Assembly (NCBI GenBank): GCA_017461945.1
Contig: JAFTSB010000066.1
Location: 1 to 32,273, forward strand
Direction of reading: 5' to 3'
DNA: 32,273 nt
Origin: Clostridia bacterium
GTDB taxonomy: Bacteria > Bacillota > Clostridia > Oscillospirales > CAG-272
This document shows positions 7,258-17,500 of the stretch, one piece after another. Position 1 is the first letter of the stretch, and each line of letters opens with the position of its first letter. The notes under the pieces are model-generated. The model was not told the origin of the DNA. It was given only the letters and a program-made list of their open reading frames with translations, and ran no database searches. The position numbers were made by a program, and so were the translations under genes.

Positions 7258-8544
7258 ATGAAAAAAAGAATCATCAGCTTTGCGCTGGCTACATTGCTTT
7301 GTGTCTCGTCTCTCGCGGTCTTGACGGCTTGCTCGCACGAGCATTGCTTCAGCACCGATTGGAGCGCCGATGCCACCCACCATTGGCACGCCTGCGAGGA
7401 TGCCTCCTGCACCGAGGTCTCCGATAAAGCAGAGCACAGCTTTGATGGCGGCAAGGTGACCACCGAGGCAACCGATACTGCCGATGGTGTCAAGACCTTT
7501 ACCTGCACCGTTTGCGATGCCACCAAGACCGAGCCCATTGCGTTCAACGGCTTGACGGCCGGCCAGTACGGCGTTGCCATGGATGCCCCCAATTTCAATA
7601 ATGTTACGGTGAACTGGGAGCTGAACGTCACCCCCGTTTCGGGAGATGCATACAGCGAGGTCTTTGTGGTCAAGATGGATGGTAACAAGTACTCGCAGGC
7701 AGGCACTTCCAACGGGGAGAAGATCTCCGTTTATAGCGAGAGCGATGCCGAAAGCGTTGCCGAACTCAAGGCCACCCTGCTGTTCTTTGCGCAGATCAAA
7801 CGCAAGCAACTGACCTTTGATAAGGCCACCGGCGTTTACACCGCCGCCGAGGATTGCAAGGTCAATGTGGAAATGCCGGACGGTGCCATTCAGACCTTTA
7901 CCGATGCGAAGATGAAATTTTCTGGCAATACTGTGACAGAGGTGACCTTTGCGCTTTCCTATACCGATGGGGGCGAGGTGACCTGGACGGCCACCGGCAA
8001 GGTCACGCTGTCTGGCTATACTACCACAGTGGTGGTGCCCTTGGGATTGGACGCCGATACGCTGGATGCGGCTACCAATATTGAGACGGCCTTTGAAAAT
8101 GTGACCTTTGAGGTCAGCGAAAACGATCATACCGTTACCGTTGCGATTGCCAACGGCACGATGCAAATCGGAGACCTATATTACAGCGACGAAGATCTTA
8201 TGAAAAAGCTTGATGACTATTTCGGATTTTTGTCTGCGGTGGATAGCTCTAAATTTATGGTAGATTCCGAGGCGGATGCTTATGTTATCGAGGGCGCTGC
8301 TGCAGAATACAATAATTGCAGCTATAGCAATGTTAGCATCACCCTTTCCGACGGCAAGTTGACCTATCTGACCTACATCTGCACGGACAACGCGAGCGAT
8401 GACGTGATTCGCGTGATCCATCTCTCCGCTTACGGTGAGACCTCGGTAGAGGGCATGGAGAACAATGGCGGTAGTGACGGCGGTGACCAAGGTAGCGGTG
8501 ACCAAGACGGCGGTGACCAAGGTAGCGGTGACCAAGGCGAATAA
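7258..8544 (+). CDS. Lipoprotein with HEH/Cys-rich N-terminal module and acidic repeat tail
   Basis: The 428-residue protein starts at ATG 7258 after GGAGG at 7245-7249. A type II signal peptide ends in lipobox LTAC (22-25), so Cys25 would be lipidated and the protein anchored outside the membrane. Right after it lies a module of about 70 residues with HEH, HHWHAC..C and TFTCTVC elements, like a short His/Cys-rich repeat seen in many clostridial surface proteins. The remaining 330 residues contain two beta-rich, similarly organised stretches around GxVTEVTFALSYTDGGEVT and SDGKLTYLTYIC. The last 25 residues are Gly/Asp/Gln repeats. No enzyme motif was recognised. It could bind metal, sugar or a partner at the cell surface. 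It is monocistronic, with its own promoter and terminator. Confidence 0.85.
   Translation: MKKRIISFALATLLCVSSLAVLTACSHEHCFSTDWSADATHHWHACEDASCTEVSDKAEHSFDGGKVTTEATDTADGVKTFTCTVCDATKTEPIAFNGLTAGQYGVAMDAPNFNNVTVNWELNVTPVSGDAYSEVFVVKMDGNKYSQAGTSNGEKISVYSESDAESVAELKATLLFFAQIKRKQLTFDKATGVYTAAEDCKVNVEMPDGAIQTFTDAKMKFSGNTVTEVTFALSYTDGGEVTWTATGKVTLSGYTTTVVVPLGLDADTLDAATNIETAFENVTFEVSENDHTVTVAIANGTMQIGDLYYSDEDLMKKLDDYFGFLSAVDSSKFMVDSEADAYVIEGAAAEYNNCSYSNVSITLSDGKLTYLTYICTDNASDDVIRVIHLSAYGETSVEGMENNGGSDGGDQGSGDQDGGDQGSGDQGE
8477..8536 (+). repeat. Two perfect 30-bp tandem copies in the lipoprotein tail
   Basis: The bases at 8477-8506 are repeated exactly at 8507-8536, and each unit is itself built from GGTGACCAAGG-like sub-units. 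In frame it encodes Gly/Asp/Gln-rich residues, so copy number changes would lengthen or shorten the tail without a frameshift. Confidence 0.85.
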
Positions 8545-8561
8545 TCCCATTTCTTCACAAA

Positions 8562-8592
8562 GCAGGGGCAGAGCATTCTGCCCCTGCTTTTG
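8562..8592 (+). terminator. Terminator after the lipoprotein gene
   Basis: GCAGGGGCAGA (8562-8572) pairs with TCTGCCCCTGC (8577-8587) around GCAT and is followed by TTTTG, 17 bases after the stop codon. Confidence 0.88.
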
Positions 8593-8775
8593 TTTGTGCT
8601 TTTTCAAAAATACGTATACGTGTTGCGATTTTAGATACTTTTTCACAAGATAAAGCTATGATTGATGGGAGCTTGGGGAACAAGCCCGTCTTTGCGGTAG
8701 GTAGGATCAAGACTTCTGTTTTTGAAAAATTCATGAAAATATCACAAACCGGTGACGGAATGGCTCTGTAAACTG
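8593..8775. other. Intergenic stretch without a recognised gene
   Basis: No frame with a ribosome binding site is visible on either strand. A small hairpin (GCTTG/CAAGC near 8681-8695) is present. The stretch separates the lipoprotein terminator from the next promoter. Confidence 0.5.
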
Positions 8776-8804
8776 TTGATTATTTTCATAAAGTATGTTA
8801 TAAT
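8776..8804 (+). promoter_or_regulatory. Promoter of the Gld-like ABC operon
   Basis: TTGATT at 8776-8781 and a perfect TATAAT at 8799-8804 are spaced by 17 bases. The leader of about 80 bases carries small GC-rich inverted repeats (GCGGC...GCCGC near 8848-8863) before the GAAAGGA site of the first gene. Confidence 0.75.
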
Positions 8805-8892
8805 GTATATTGTATATCTATAGGGGCAACGCCCGTTTGCGTGTGTTTGCGGCAGATCGCCGCGACAAAAAACAACCGAAAGGATTTTAACC

Positions 8893-9969
8893 ATGATTAA
8901 AATCGATCATCTGGTCAAGAACTATGGCGCCAATTGCGCGGTGGACGATATCAGCTTTGAGATCGCCCCCGGTGAGATCGTCGGCTTTCTTGGCCCCAAC
9001 GGTGCTGGCAAAAGCACAACTATGAATATTCTGGCAGGCTACCTGTCCTCCACGGCAGGGCGCGTTATGGTGGACGGCCTTAATGTGTTGGACGAGCCCT
9101 TGGAGGTCAAGCGCCGTATTGGCTACCTGCCTGAGCAGCCTCCTCTTTATCTGGATATGACGGTGGAGGAATACCTCATCTTCGTCTACAATCTCAAGGG
9201 CTGTACCTTTAACCGCACCAAGCATCTGGAGGAGATCTGCGAGGTCGTCAAAATTCAGGATGTGTACAAGCGTGTCATCCGCAATCTCTCCAAGGGCTAT
9301 CGTCAGCGCGTGGGCATTGCGCAGGCGCTGATCGGCAATCCCCCCGTGATCATTTTTGACGAGCCTACCGTGGGTCTTGACCCCAAGCAGATCATTGAGA
9401 TCCGCAACCTGATCCGTACCCTTGGCAAGGATCATACGGTCATTCTTTCCACCCACATCCTGCAGGAGGTGCAGGCGGTCTGTGACCGTATCATCATCAT
9501 CAATAAGGGCAAGGTCGTGGCCGACGAGCTGACCGAAAACATCAACCGCGTGGCCGACGGCAACCGCCGCTACCGCGCCAAGATCTGCGGCCCCCAGCGC
9601 GAGGTGCTGAATATGCTCAACGACCGCTCGGATGTGTCTTATGTCGAGGCACTCCCCGCCCGAGACGGCGATGCCTATACCTTCCTCATCGAAAGCGCCC
9701 CCAACGTGGATATGCGCAAGTCGCTCTTTTACACGCTGGCACAAAAGGGCTGGCCCCTGGTTGGCTTAGAGCCTCTTGGCATGAGCCTGGAGGATGTGTT
9801 TATCTCCATTGTGGATAAGACCGGCGAGGGCGAACGAGCCAAAAAGGGTGCAGCCAAGGGCCGCCGCGGCCGTACGGGTACCGATTTGGAAAAGGACATT
9901 GCCCAGTCGATCATTGATGCCACAGCCGAGGCACAAAAGAACATCGCCCCGTATAGCGAGGAGGAATAA
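8893..9969 (+). CDS. ABC transporter ATP-binding protein, GldA-like
   Basis: The 358-residue protein is the ATPase of an ABC-2 type transporter. Walker A is GPNGAGKST (34-42), the signature is LSKGY (132-136, a Lys variant), Walker B is VIIFDEP (152-158), the D-loop is GLD, and the switch is His188. Residues 210-300 form the accessory domain usual in GldA/NatA-type ATPases. A basic and then acidic tail (about 313-358) extends beyond the normal end. The start follows GAAAGGA at 8879-8885. It leads a four-gene operon with an ABC-2 permease, a GldG-like protein and a DUF4340-like protein. Gld names come from Bacteroidetes gliding; homologues in Bacillota have no proven role, so the substrate is unknown. 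Confidence 0.93.
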   Translation: MIKIDHLVKNYGANCAVDDISFEIAPGEIVGFLGPNGAGKSTTMNILAGYLSSTAGRVMVDGLNVLDEPLEVKRRIGYLPEQPPLYLDMTVEEYLIFVYNLKGCTFNRTKHLEEICEVVKIQDVYKRVIRNLSKGYRQRVGIAQALIGNPPVIIFDEPTVGLDPKQIIEIRNLIRTLGKDHTVILSTHILQEVQAVCDRIIIINKGKVVADELTENINRVADGNRRYRAKICGPQREVLNMLNDRSDVSYVEALPARDGDAYTFLIESAPNVDMRKSLFYTLAQKGWPLVGLEPLGMSLEDVFISIVDKTGEGERAKKGAAKGRRGRTGTDLEKDIAQSIIDATAEAQKNIAPYSEEE

Positions 9970-10076
9970 ATCTCCTTTGCGGTGCCCACTTGGCCCCGCA
10001 AAAACGCCCATGCGGTATTCCGCTTCCCCTTCAAACCAAAAGAAAGGAGCATCGGTTTTTATACCGAGAGCCAATT

Positions 10077-10820
10077 ATGTTTGCAATTTTCAAAAAGGAA
10101 TTGCGTGCGTATTTCACCAGCCCCGTGGGATATGTCTATACCGGCATTTTTCTGGCGGCTGCGGCGCTGATCTGTGCCTTTACCACCATTCAGCAGGCCA
10201 GCTATAACACCACCACGTATTTCCAGTACATGATCTTCACCTTTATCATCCTCATTCCGCTGCTGACCATGCGTTCCTTTTCTGAGGAGCGTAAGATGCG
10301 CACCGAGCAGCTGCTGCTGACCGCCCCTGTAACCATTACGGGTATGGTGATCGGCAAGTATCTGGCTGCCTTTGCGCTGTTCGTGTCCACCGTGCTGGTT
10401 TCCTGCATCAACTTCTTTCCGCTGATCTCTTATGCCATCATCGAAAAAAGCTCTGCGGCCAACGGCGCTCACGTGGGCCCGGTAGGCGGTCAGGTGGTGG
10501 GATGCCTGATCGGTGTGATCCTGATCGGCGCCTGCTTTATCGCCGTGGGATTGTTCATTTCCTCTCTCACCGAAAGCCAGCTTTCCGCCGCCGTCATCAC
10601 CGTGGCTGCCATTGCTGTGATGATCCTGGTGGGTGTCTTTAACCAGTTTATCGGCGTGGCCTGGATCCGCACCGTGCTGGATTGGATCTCGGTCCTTTCC
10701 CGCTTTGACCATTTTGCCTACGGTCTGTTTGACTTTTCCGCCCTGCTGTATTATCTGTCGGTTGCGGGCGTATTCTTGTTTCTGACGGTGCGCGTATACG
10801 AAAAGCGCCGTTGGGGCTGA
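10077..10820 (+). CDS. ABC-2 type permease, GldF-like
   Basis: The 247-residue integral membrane protein has about six hydrophobic helices. The N-terminal signature FKKELRAYFTSPVGYVY is typical of ABC-2 permeases that pair with GldG-type proteins. Conserved features include MRSFSEERKMRTEQLLLTAP after helix 2. ATG 10077 has only GAGAG close by; the strong AAAGGAG at 10042-10048 is 28 bases away, with a CGGT/ACCG hairpin between them that could bring it nearer. An upstream in-frame start at 9990 would give an unusual basic extension and has no ribosome binding site. It would form the membrane channel for the ATPase encoded at 8893-9969, with a GldG-like subunit downstream after a 15-base gap. 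Confidence 0.9.
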   Translation: MFAIFKKELRAYFTSPVGYVYTGIFLAAAALICAFTTIQQASYNTTTYFQYMIFTFIILIPLLTMRSFSEERKMRTEQLLLTAPVTITGMVIGKYLAAFALFVSTVLVSCINFFPLISYAIIEKSSAANGAHVGPVGGQVVGCLIGVILIGACFIAVGLFISSLTESQLSAAVITVAAIAVMILVGVFNQFIGVAWIRTVLDWISVLSRFDHFAYGLFDFSALLYYLSVAGVFLFLTVRVYEKRRWG

Positions 10821-10835
10821 TAGGAGGTGTCACCG

Positions 10836-12467
10836 ATGAATGTACTGCAAAACAAAAAATTCCGTCACGGCAGTGTCTCGCTGGCACTGGTGATCGTGAT
10901 CATTGCTGCGGTGATCCTGCTCAACGCCATTTTCACCGCGCTTTCCGAAAAATTCGTTTGGTATCTGGATATGACCGCCGAGGAGATCTACACCCTGTCC
11001 GATGAGGCCAAGGAGCTGTTGGACACCGTGGATTCTTCCCGTACCGTGACCATCATCTTCTGTACCCCCAAGGAGGATCTGGAGGCCAACGCCACCCAGC
11101 GCTATGCGCTGTACACCGCCTTGGAAATGAACAAGGCTTATCCCCATATCCATATCAAATACGTGGATATTCTCACCAACCCCTCGGCGGTGCGCCGCTA
11201 TGAGGAGAGCGCAGGACAGAACGTGACCTCCAGCAGCGTGATCGTGACTGCTGATACGATGGTGACCAATCCCAACACCGGTGAAAAGGAGCTGAAGACC
11301 CAATCCCGCGTTTACACCTTGAATTCGCTCTACACCTATGGTTCCACCACCTCTACTACCACCTCCACCTCTGCCGAAGTGGTGGGCTATAATGGCGAGC
11401 AGCGTTTGGTTTCTGCCATTTTGGCGGTTACCCAGACCGAGACCCCTCTTGCTTGCTATACCATCGGCCACGGTGAGAGCGATAGTCTGATGGATGTTAC
11501 CGCCGGCGGCAGCCCCCTGCTGACGTTGCTGTACGAGACCGGCTATGAGGTAAAGCCCGTGGATCTTTCCAAAGAGGAGATCCCTGCCGACTGCAAGCTG
11601 ATCGTGATCTACGATCCCCAAAGCGATTTTCTGGAGGCCAATGCGGCCGGTAACGTTTCCGAGCTGCGCAAGCTGGATGCCTTCCTTGCCTCCAACCGCT
11701 CGGTGATGACCTTCTTTGATCACGAGACCCCCATCGAGAAAATGCCCAATCTGGATGCCTTTTTGAAGGAATGGGGCATGGAGATCGCCCGCTATACCGA
11801 TACCACCACCGGTGTTTCGGCCAACTATTGGGTCACTGACACCGGCAACACGCTGGATGCCAGCGGTCACAGTAATGTGGCCAACTATGTAGAGGGCGGC
11901 CTTGGCGCTTCCATCACCCGTCAGCTGCGAGAGTCCAATTATCCCAAGCGCGTAATCTTTCAGGATGCCACCGCCATCAAGTGCAGCTATGAGTGGATCG
12001 ACGATAACGTAAACGGCTATGCGTTCGGATCGGATTATACCGACGGCATCACCCGTGAGTATTACGATGTCTTTACCTCCTCCTCTGGTGCACACGCCAT
12101 GGCAGGAGAGCAAAAGATCACCGAGGGCGCTCCCTACTCCTATATGGCCGTTACACGCCGTATGGTGTATGATGAGGAGGGCAACACCAGCTACTCCTAT
12201 CTGCTGGCCTGTGCTTCTACCAAGTTTGCCTCTACCGCGGCTCTTGCCAGCGGCTATGGCAATCATACCGTTTTGACCCGTGCCTGCCACGAGCTGGGCG
12301 GTGCCCGCGTCTCGGTGTCGCTGGATTGCAAGTACTTTACTGATAACGAGATCAATTCCATTACCGCCAAGGCAGCCAATCAGTATACCGTAGTGCTGAC
12401 CGTCATTCCTGCGGCGGCCATCTTCATCGCCGGCATTATCATTATGGTGAGGAGAAAATACGCATGA
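10836..12467 (+). CDS. GldG-like ABC transporter auxiliary protein
   Basis: The 543-residue protein starts at ATG 10836 after a full AGGAGGTG. One membrane helix at about residues 11-33 is followed by the Gld-type start of the extracytoplasmic region (SEKFVWYLDMTAEEIYTLSDEAKELL). An ABC_transp_aux-like fold follows with ATPase-like but non-catalytic strands (ACYTIGHGES, KLIVIYDPQSDF, SVMTFFDHETP). A second helix near the C-terminus (about 517-538) ends in a positive RRKYA tail, so the bulk should face outward between two anchors. A Ser/Thr-rich stretch (about 170-183) may be a linker. It overlaps the next gene by ATGA. The family is believed to associate with the permease, but its molecular task is unknown. 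Confidence 0.9.
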   Translation: MNVLQNKKFRHGSVSLALVIVIIAAVILLNAIFTALSEKFVWYLDMTAEEIYTLSDEAKELLDTVDSSRTVTIIFCTPKEDLEANATQRYALYTALEMNKAYPHIHIKYVDILTNPSAVRRYEESAGQNVTSSSVIVTADTMVTNPNTGEKELKTQSRVYTLNSLYTYGSTTSTTTSTSAEVVGYNGEQRLVSAILAVTQTETPLACYTIGHGESDSLMDVTAGGSPLLTLLYETGYEVKPVDLSKEEIPADCKLIVIYDPQSDFLEANAAGNVSELRKLDAFLASNRSVMTFFDHETPIEKMPNLDAFLKEWGMEIARYTDTTTGVSANYWVTDTGNTLDASGHSNVANYVEGGLGASITRQLRESNYPKRVIFQDATAIKCSYEWIDDNVNGYAFGSDYTDGITREYYDVFTSSSGAHAMAGEQKITEGAPYSYMAVTRRMVYDEEGNTSYSYLLACASTKFASTAALASGYGNHTVLTRACHELGGARVSVSLDCKYFTDNEINSITAKAANQYTVVLTVIPAAAIFIAGIIIMVRRKYA

Positions 12468-14467
12468 CACAAGAAACCAAATTTCCGACCACTGCTCCCA
12501 AGCGCTGGCGCTCCTCCTTAAAGCGTCAGCGCCTGGCGGTGTTCATTTCCCTTGGCGTGGTGGTGGTGCTGGCCGTAGCCTTTGCCATCGTCTACGCTCT
12601 GACCTCTAAAATTTTGGTGGAGTATCCCAACGGTGACAACGTGGTTGACACCGATGGCACCAAATACTATGCGGTACAAAAAAATGGCGTATGGGTGGTG
12701 CAGAACCAGCACGGCGACGTGTGCGAAACCACCTCCGAGGGCTTTTATAAAACCAAGGATGGCACCCTGATCCGAGTCAATGCCGAGACCGGCGAGCCCA
12801 CCGTGGTGGCCACCGTTCTGCTGAACGGCACCGAGGATAAGATCTTCAATTACGGCGATGGGGAATACGACATCTTACTCTACCCCATGTTAGAGCGTGC
12901 CGATCTGACCTCCATTGAGGTGGCCAACGAAAAGGATCGGTTTAAGTTTGTCAAGGATAAGGACAATACCTGGGTCATCGAGGGGCACGAAACCACCCCC
13001 TACGATGCCACGATGTTTGCCACGCTGGTGGTGGTTACCGGCTATACCCGTACCCTTGCCAAGCTGGATCTTTCCCCCGAAAATCCCGATGCCGAGGGCT
13101 TCCGCCAAAACGGTTATGCCGAATACGGCTTGCCCGATGATCCCGCCAATGCCACTCGCTACTTCATCCTTACCGCCGAGGATGGCACCGTTCACAAGGT
13201 CATCATTGGTGATCTGATCCTGGACGATACCGGCTACTATGCCCGCTACGAGGGGCGCGATGACGTTTATGTTCTTTCTCAGATGGAGGAGTCGGAATAC
13301 AACTCCACCCTGTCGGCCACGCTTCTTGGCGTGATCGAGGACTATGTCACCCCCACGGTTTCCACCACCATCGGCTCCAGCAACTATTTTGATATGACCG
13401 ATTTCACGGTGCAGGCCGCTAAAGATCCCAAGGATATTTCCACTTTGGAGCAGCGGGTGCAGTTCTCCTATGAGCCCATTGAGGTGCGTCAGAACACCTT
13501 TTATTCCAGCACCCCTTATGTGGGCAAGGGCGTTTTGGCCGGCTATGCCATCGACGACCTGCAGGCCGATACCTGCCTTCTGAATATGATGGATCTGGCA
13601 CCTGTTGCCACCATCAAGCTTTACGATACCGATCCTGAGGATAGCTTGATCAGCTTTATTCAGGAATACGGTGTGGCCTATACCATTGAATTCACCTATA
13701 ACCAAGAGCGTCTTGGCGAGGTGGGCGGCTACAAGCCCGTCAAGGATAAGCAGGTCAATCAGCAGATCTGGATCAGCCCGATGGTGGAAAAAGAGGATGG
13801 CTCCTACGTTTACTATATGTTCAACGAGCTGTTCAACATGGTGGTAGAGACCGAGCGCGCCTTTTTGGAGTTCTTGGAGTGGGATTCCTTCCGTTGGGTC
13901 AAGCGTGAGATCTTTGACGGCAACGTGGCCTATATGGAGAAAATGGAGATCACCCTGCGCGATAACGCAGCCTCCTCCACCCCTTTGCAGGCGCTGATCA
14001 GCCAGTTGAACGGCAAGACCAACATCACCTTTGAGGTCTCCTTTGTGGATGACGGCGGCAACGCCGTGGCCGGCTCGGCCGACGGTGCTAATATGAAGCT
14101 GTTTGCCAAGTACGGTGTGGTGAACGAATCCTTTACCCAAGTGACCAAATTCAAGCAATTCTATCAGACGCTGCTTTACACCAGCTTGTCGGGTGCTATG
14201 GCCACCGACAGCGATGCCGAGCAGGCTGCCATCATTGCGGGTGGCGCCGATATGACCATCACGCTGACCTTTAACGTGGATGGAAAATCGGTGGTCAGAA
14301 CCTACTGCTTCTACGCTTATCAACCCGGCGGCCGTCAATGCTTTGTGACGGTGGATGGCAACGGCGGTTTTTATGTCAAGCAGCTCCGTATGGAAAAAAT
14401 CGTTTCCGATGTGGTAAAGCTGCTGGATAGCACTGTGACCGTCATTTCTCCCAGAGAGGAAAGCTAA
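12464..14467 (+). CDS. DUF4340-like membrane-anchored protein
   Basis: The 667-residue protein begins inside the stop of the GldG-like gene (ATGA), indicating coupling. A basic N-terminus (KRWRSSLKRQR) precedes one helix at about residues 24-47, after which the whole protein should be extracytoplasmic. The repeated beta-rich layout is the style of DUF4340 proteins that accompany Gld-type ABC operons: FKFVKDKDNTWVIEGHE near 160-175, GYTRTLAKLDLSPENPDAEGF, then KVIIGDLILDDTGYYARYEGRDDVYVL. No catalytic motif is visible. Length is greater than the usual 300-500 residues. It may act as an outward scaffold or substrate-handling subunit for the transporter, which is inference. Confidence 0.85.
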   Translation: MTQETKFPTTAPKRWRSSLKRQRLAVFISLGVVVVLAVAFAIVYALTSKILVEYPNGDNVVDTDGTKYYAVQKNGVWVVQNQHGDVCETTSEGFYKTKDGTLIRVNAETGEPTVVATVLLNGTEDKIFNYGDGEYDILLYPMLERADLTSIEVANEKDRFKFVKDKDNTWVIEGHETTPYDATMFATLVVVTGYTRTLAKLDLSPENPDAEGFRQNGYAEYGLPDDPANATRYFILTAEDGTVHKVIIGDLILDDTGYYARYEGRDDVYVLSQMEESEYNSTLSATLLGVIEDYVTPTVSTTIGSSNYFDMTDFTVQAAKDPKDISTLEQRVQFSYEPIEVRQNTFYSSTPYVGKGVLAGYAIDDLQADTCLLNMMDLAPVATIKLYDTDPEDSLISFIQEYGVAYTIEFTYNQERLGEVGGYKPVKDKQVNQQIWISPMVEKEDGSYVYYMFNELFNMVVETERAFLEFLEWDSFRWVKREIFDGNVAYMEKMEITLRDNAASSTPLQALISQLNGKTNITFEVSFVDDGGNAVAGSADGANMKLFAKYGVVNESFTQVTKFKQFYQTLLYTSLSGAMATDSDAEQAAIIAGGADMTITLTFNVDGKSVVRTYCFYAYQPGGRQCFVTVDGNGGFYVKQLRMEKIVSDVVKLLDSTVTVISPREES

Positions 14468-14472
14468 TAAAC

Positions 14473-14502
14473 AAAAAATCCCGACATGTGTCGGGATTTT
14501 TT
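14473..14502. terminator. Bidirectional terminator between convergent operons
   Basis: ATCCCGAC (14478-14485) and GTCGGGAT (14490-14497) form a perfect stem with an ATGT loop, flanked by A and T runs. It serves the DUF4340 gene rightward and the ABC fusion gene leftward. Confidence 0.9.
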
Positions 14503-14507
14503 GTTTT

Positions 14508-17500
14508 TTACTCGGTTCGCAAAGCAACCACAGGGTCCTTTTTGGCGGCAATGCCGGAGGGAATCAGGCCCGCGATCAGCGTCAGCACCATGCTGATGCC
14601 GATCAGAATAAAGGCGGCGCCCAAGGGCAAAACGGCCTTGATATTGTTCATATCGGTTACAGCCTTCAAAATCAGATTGATGGGCAGACATAGGATCACC
14701 GTGGTCAGAATACCAATGGCACCGGCGGCAAAGCCGATGATCAGCGTTTCTGCATTGAACACACGGGAAATATCCTTTTTCGAAGCACCAATGGCGCGCA
14801 GAATACCAATTTCCTTGGTGCGCTCCAGTACCGAAATATAGGTGATGATACCGATCATAATGGAGGATACCACCAGCGAAATCGAAACAAAGGCGATCAG
14901 TACATAGGTGATGGCATCAATGATGATGGTTACCGAGGACATCATAATGGCCACGATATCGGTGTAGGAGATTTGGTCCTCCTCGTCCAGGCCCTCTTGA
15001 TTGTTATAATCGGTAATGATCTGCGTCAGCCGCTCCTTGGCATCAAAATCCACGGGATAGATGTGGATGGCCGAAAGAGCCATGTCGTCCATGTTGGCCC
15101 CGATGGTGATCAGATTTTCTTCATACGTGCTTTCGGATTTCTCCATATGGTCGGCATACAGAGCGGCGTATTCCGCCTCGGTCAGGCCGGCCAGATATTG
15201 CTCCAGCAGAGCGGCGGTGGCTTCGGCTCGCAGCACCTCGTCCGAGGTCAGCTTGGAGGTATATTCCTTGTAAACCGCCTCCGAGAATTCGGTGGGGATA
15301 TCGGCCGTTGCCAGATAGGCCAGATAGGCCTGGGTCAGCGGATCGTTCAGATTGGGCTGATAGGTGTTGGGGTCATACAGGCCGTTGGTCATGCAGAACA
15401 TTCCCATCAGATAGCCCATCTTGGCCTGGTCGGTGGGGTAGGTCTCATGCATTTTGGCCATATAGGTCAAGAAATGGGGGGCGGTGGGAGCCATCAGCTC
15501 CTTTTGAATGTTGATGCCCTCGATCATAGGATAGACCGAGCGGATCGTCATGGCGGTCATATTGTCAAAGGCCTGCGCCAGCTTTTCGGGGGTACTGTAA
15601 AGGGCATCGATCAGCCCTGCATACTTGGTATAAGCCTCGGCTCCGTCGCCGTCCTTTTTGACCTCCTTGCCGTCCAGCTCAAAGGCGGCGGCGTATTGAG
15701 TGGCGACCATGGTCTGATATTGCTCAATGGTATAGGTGGTATCAATGGCGTGCAGGATGGTGGCTACGGCCTTGTTGGCAAAGGTGCCCACGGCCAGCGA
15801 GCCGTTCTTGCTGTTAAAGGCGTACAGATTGATCAGAAATTCGCGCTGATCCTCGGTGGTGGAAATGGTCTTTTTGACCTCGGTCAGATATCCGGCCATG
15901 GTTGCATCCGAGATCTTGGTGCGAATGGCCAGGAGCAGATCGGCCTTTTCGGTGGCAGTGAGCGTGGAAAAGTATTTCTCCAGCTTCTCTTTTTTCTGGG
16001 CGTCGGTCAGCGTGTCTACGTCGTCCAGCTGGAAGGGGAGACCGGTGAACACGTCGTGAGAGGGGTAGGTGATCTGCTGATTGACGATCTCACTATCGTT
16101 GACCTTGCCCAGCACCTTTTGGGTCAGAGCGGAGGTGTATCCGATGGCACCGGTGATCGAGGTAGAGGAGGCATCCTCCGAGGGGCAGATCACGCCCACG
16201 ATCTTCAGCTGAATCCCCTTGTCGTAAACCGTCTCGGGCAAAAAGCCATCATTGTCGCGCAGGTCATCCCATTTTTGCAGCTTGGTGCCGTCCACCTCAT
16301 AGGTGTTTTCGTCGCCCTCCAGCTTGGTGTAAAAATCGGAGTTGTAGCCGAGGTTCAGATCCAGATTATAAAAGTCCTGATAAGTAAAGGACATCCCCTC
16401 GGTCTTGGCGTCGTACTTTTCGCCCAGCATCATCGAGGCCATCATGGCCGTCATTTCGTCCGGATCCAGCAGGCCCAGCATATACAGGGTGATGTTGGCC
16501 ACCGTGTTGTTGCGGTCTACCACCAGCACAAGCTCGGTCTCGTTCTCGGGCCATTTGCCGTCCACCAGCTGATACTGCTCATAAACGGTGTCGTTGATCA
16601 GCTGACCGTCACGGCCGGGCATGATCTCCGAAAAAATACTGATGGAGTCGGTGATCATCGAAAGACCGCCGTATTGATCGCCAAACTCCGACAAAATGCC
16701 GGAGGGGCTGACCTGCAGCACGCCGTTTTCACCGTATTGGGTGGAGGCGTTGAAGATCTGAAGATCCATATCATAGGAATACTGAATGGCGGTGAGATCG
16801 TCCTTGATCTCGTCATAGCGGCTTTTCAGATATTCGTTGAACTTGGCCAGATTGTTTTTGTCCATGGTGGTCATGGCCCCTACCATATTACTGATGGAGT
16901 CATCCACATAGATCTTGTTGGGGTCGCGGTTTTCCTTGTCCGCGCCGCTGGTGCCCACCATGGCCGAGAGCATGGCCGAATAGTCGGTGGTCTCTGCGGT
17001 AATGGAAATGGGGTAAGAGGTAAGGGTCTCCTCCTGCACGGAGGCGATAAACAGATTCACACCATTGGAAAGGGCCAGAATCAGCGCAATACCAATGATA
17101 CCGATGCTGCCTGCCACCGAAACCAGCAGAGTGCGAGTCTTTTTGGTCATCAAATTGTTCAGCGACAGGGAGAGGGCGGTGAAAAAGGACATCGAGCGCT
17201 TGCCCTTGCTGTTCTTTTTTGGTTGCTCCGGCTCGGCTACTTTCGGCGCGACCGCTTCCTCGGCGAGTGCTTCCTCTGCTGCATCGGGAGCCTCCGTGGC
17301 CACAAAGGGATTGGTGTCGCCCACGATCTCGCCGTCCTTAAGGCGAATGATACGGGTGCTGTATTCCTCGGCCAACTCGGGGTTGTGGGTCACCATAATG
17401 ACCAGCTTGGTTTTAGCCACCTCACGCAGCAGATCCATGATCTGCACGCTGGTGGTGGTGTCCAGGGCGCCGGTGGGCTCGTCAGCCAGCAGAATGTCGG

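Noticed and set aside
8805-8892. Riboswitch in the leader of the Gld-like operon
   Set aside because: Only small GC-rich inverted repeats are present, and no known riboswitch core was recognised in a leader this short.
10830-12470. 546-codon open frame on the minus strand over the GldG-like gene
   Set aside because: It mirrors the sense gene almost exactly and has no initiation signals. The sense frame has AGGAGGTG and membrane helices.
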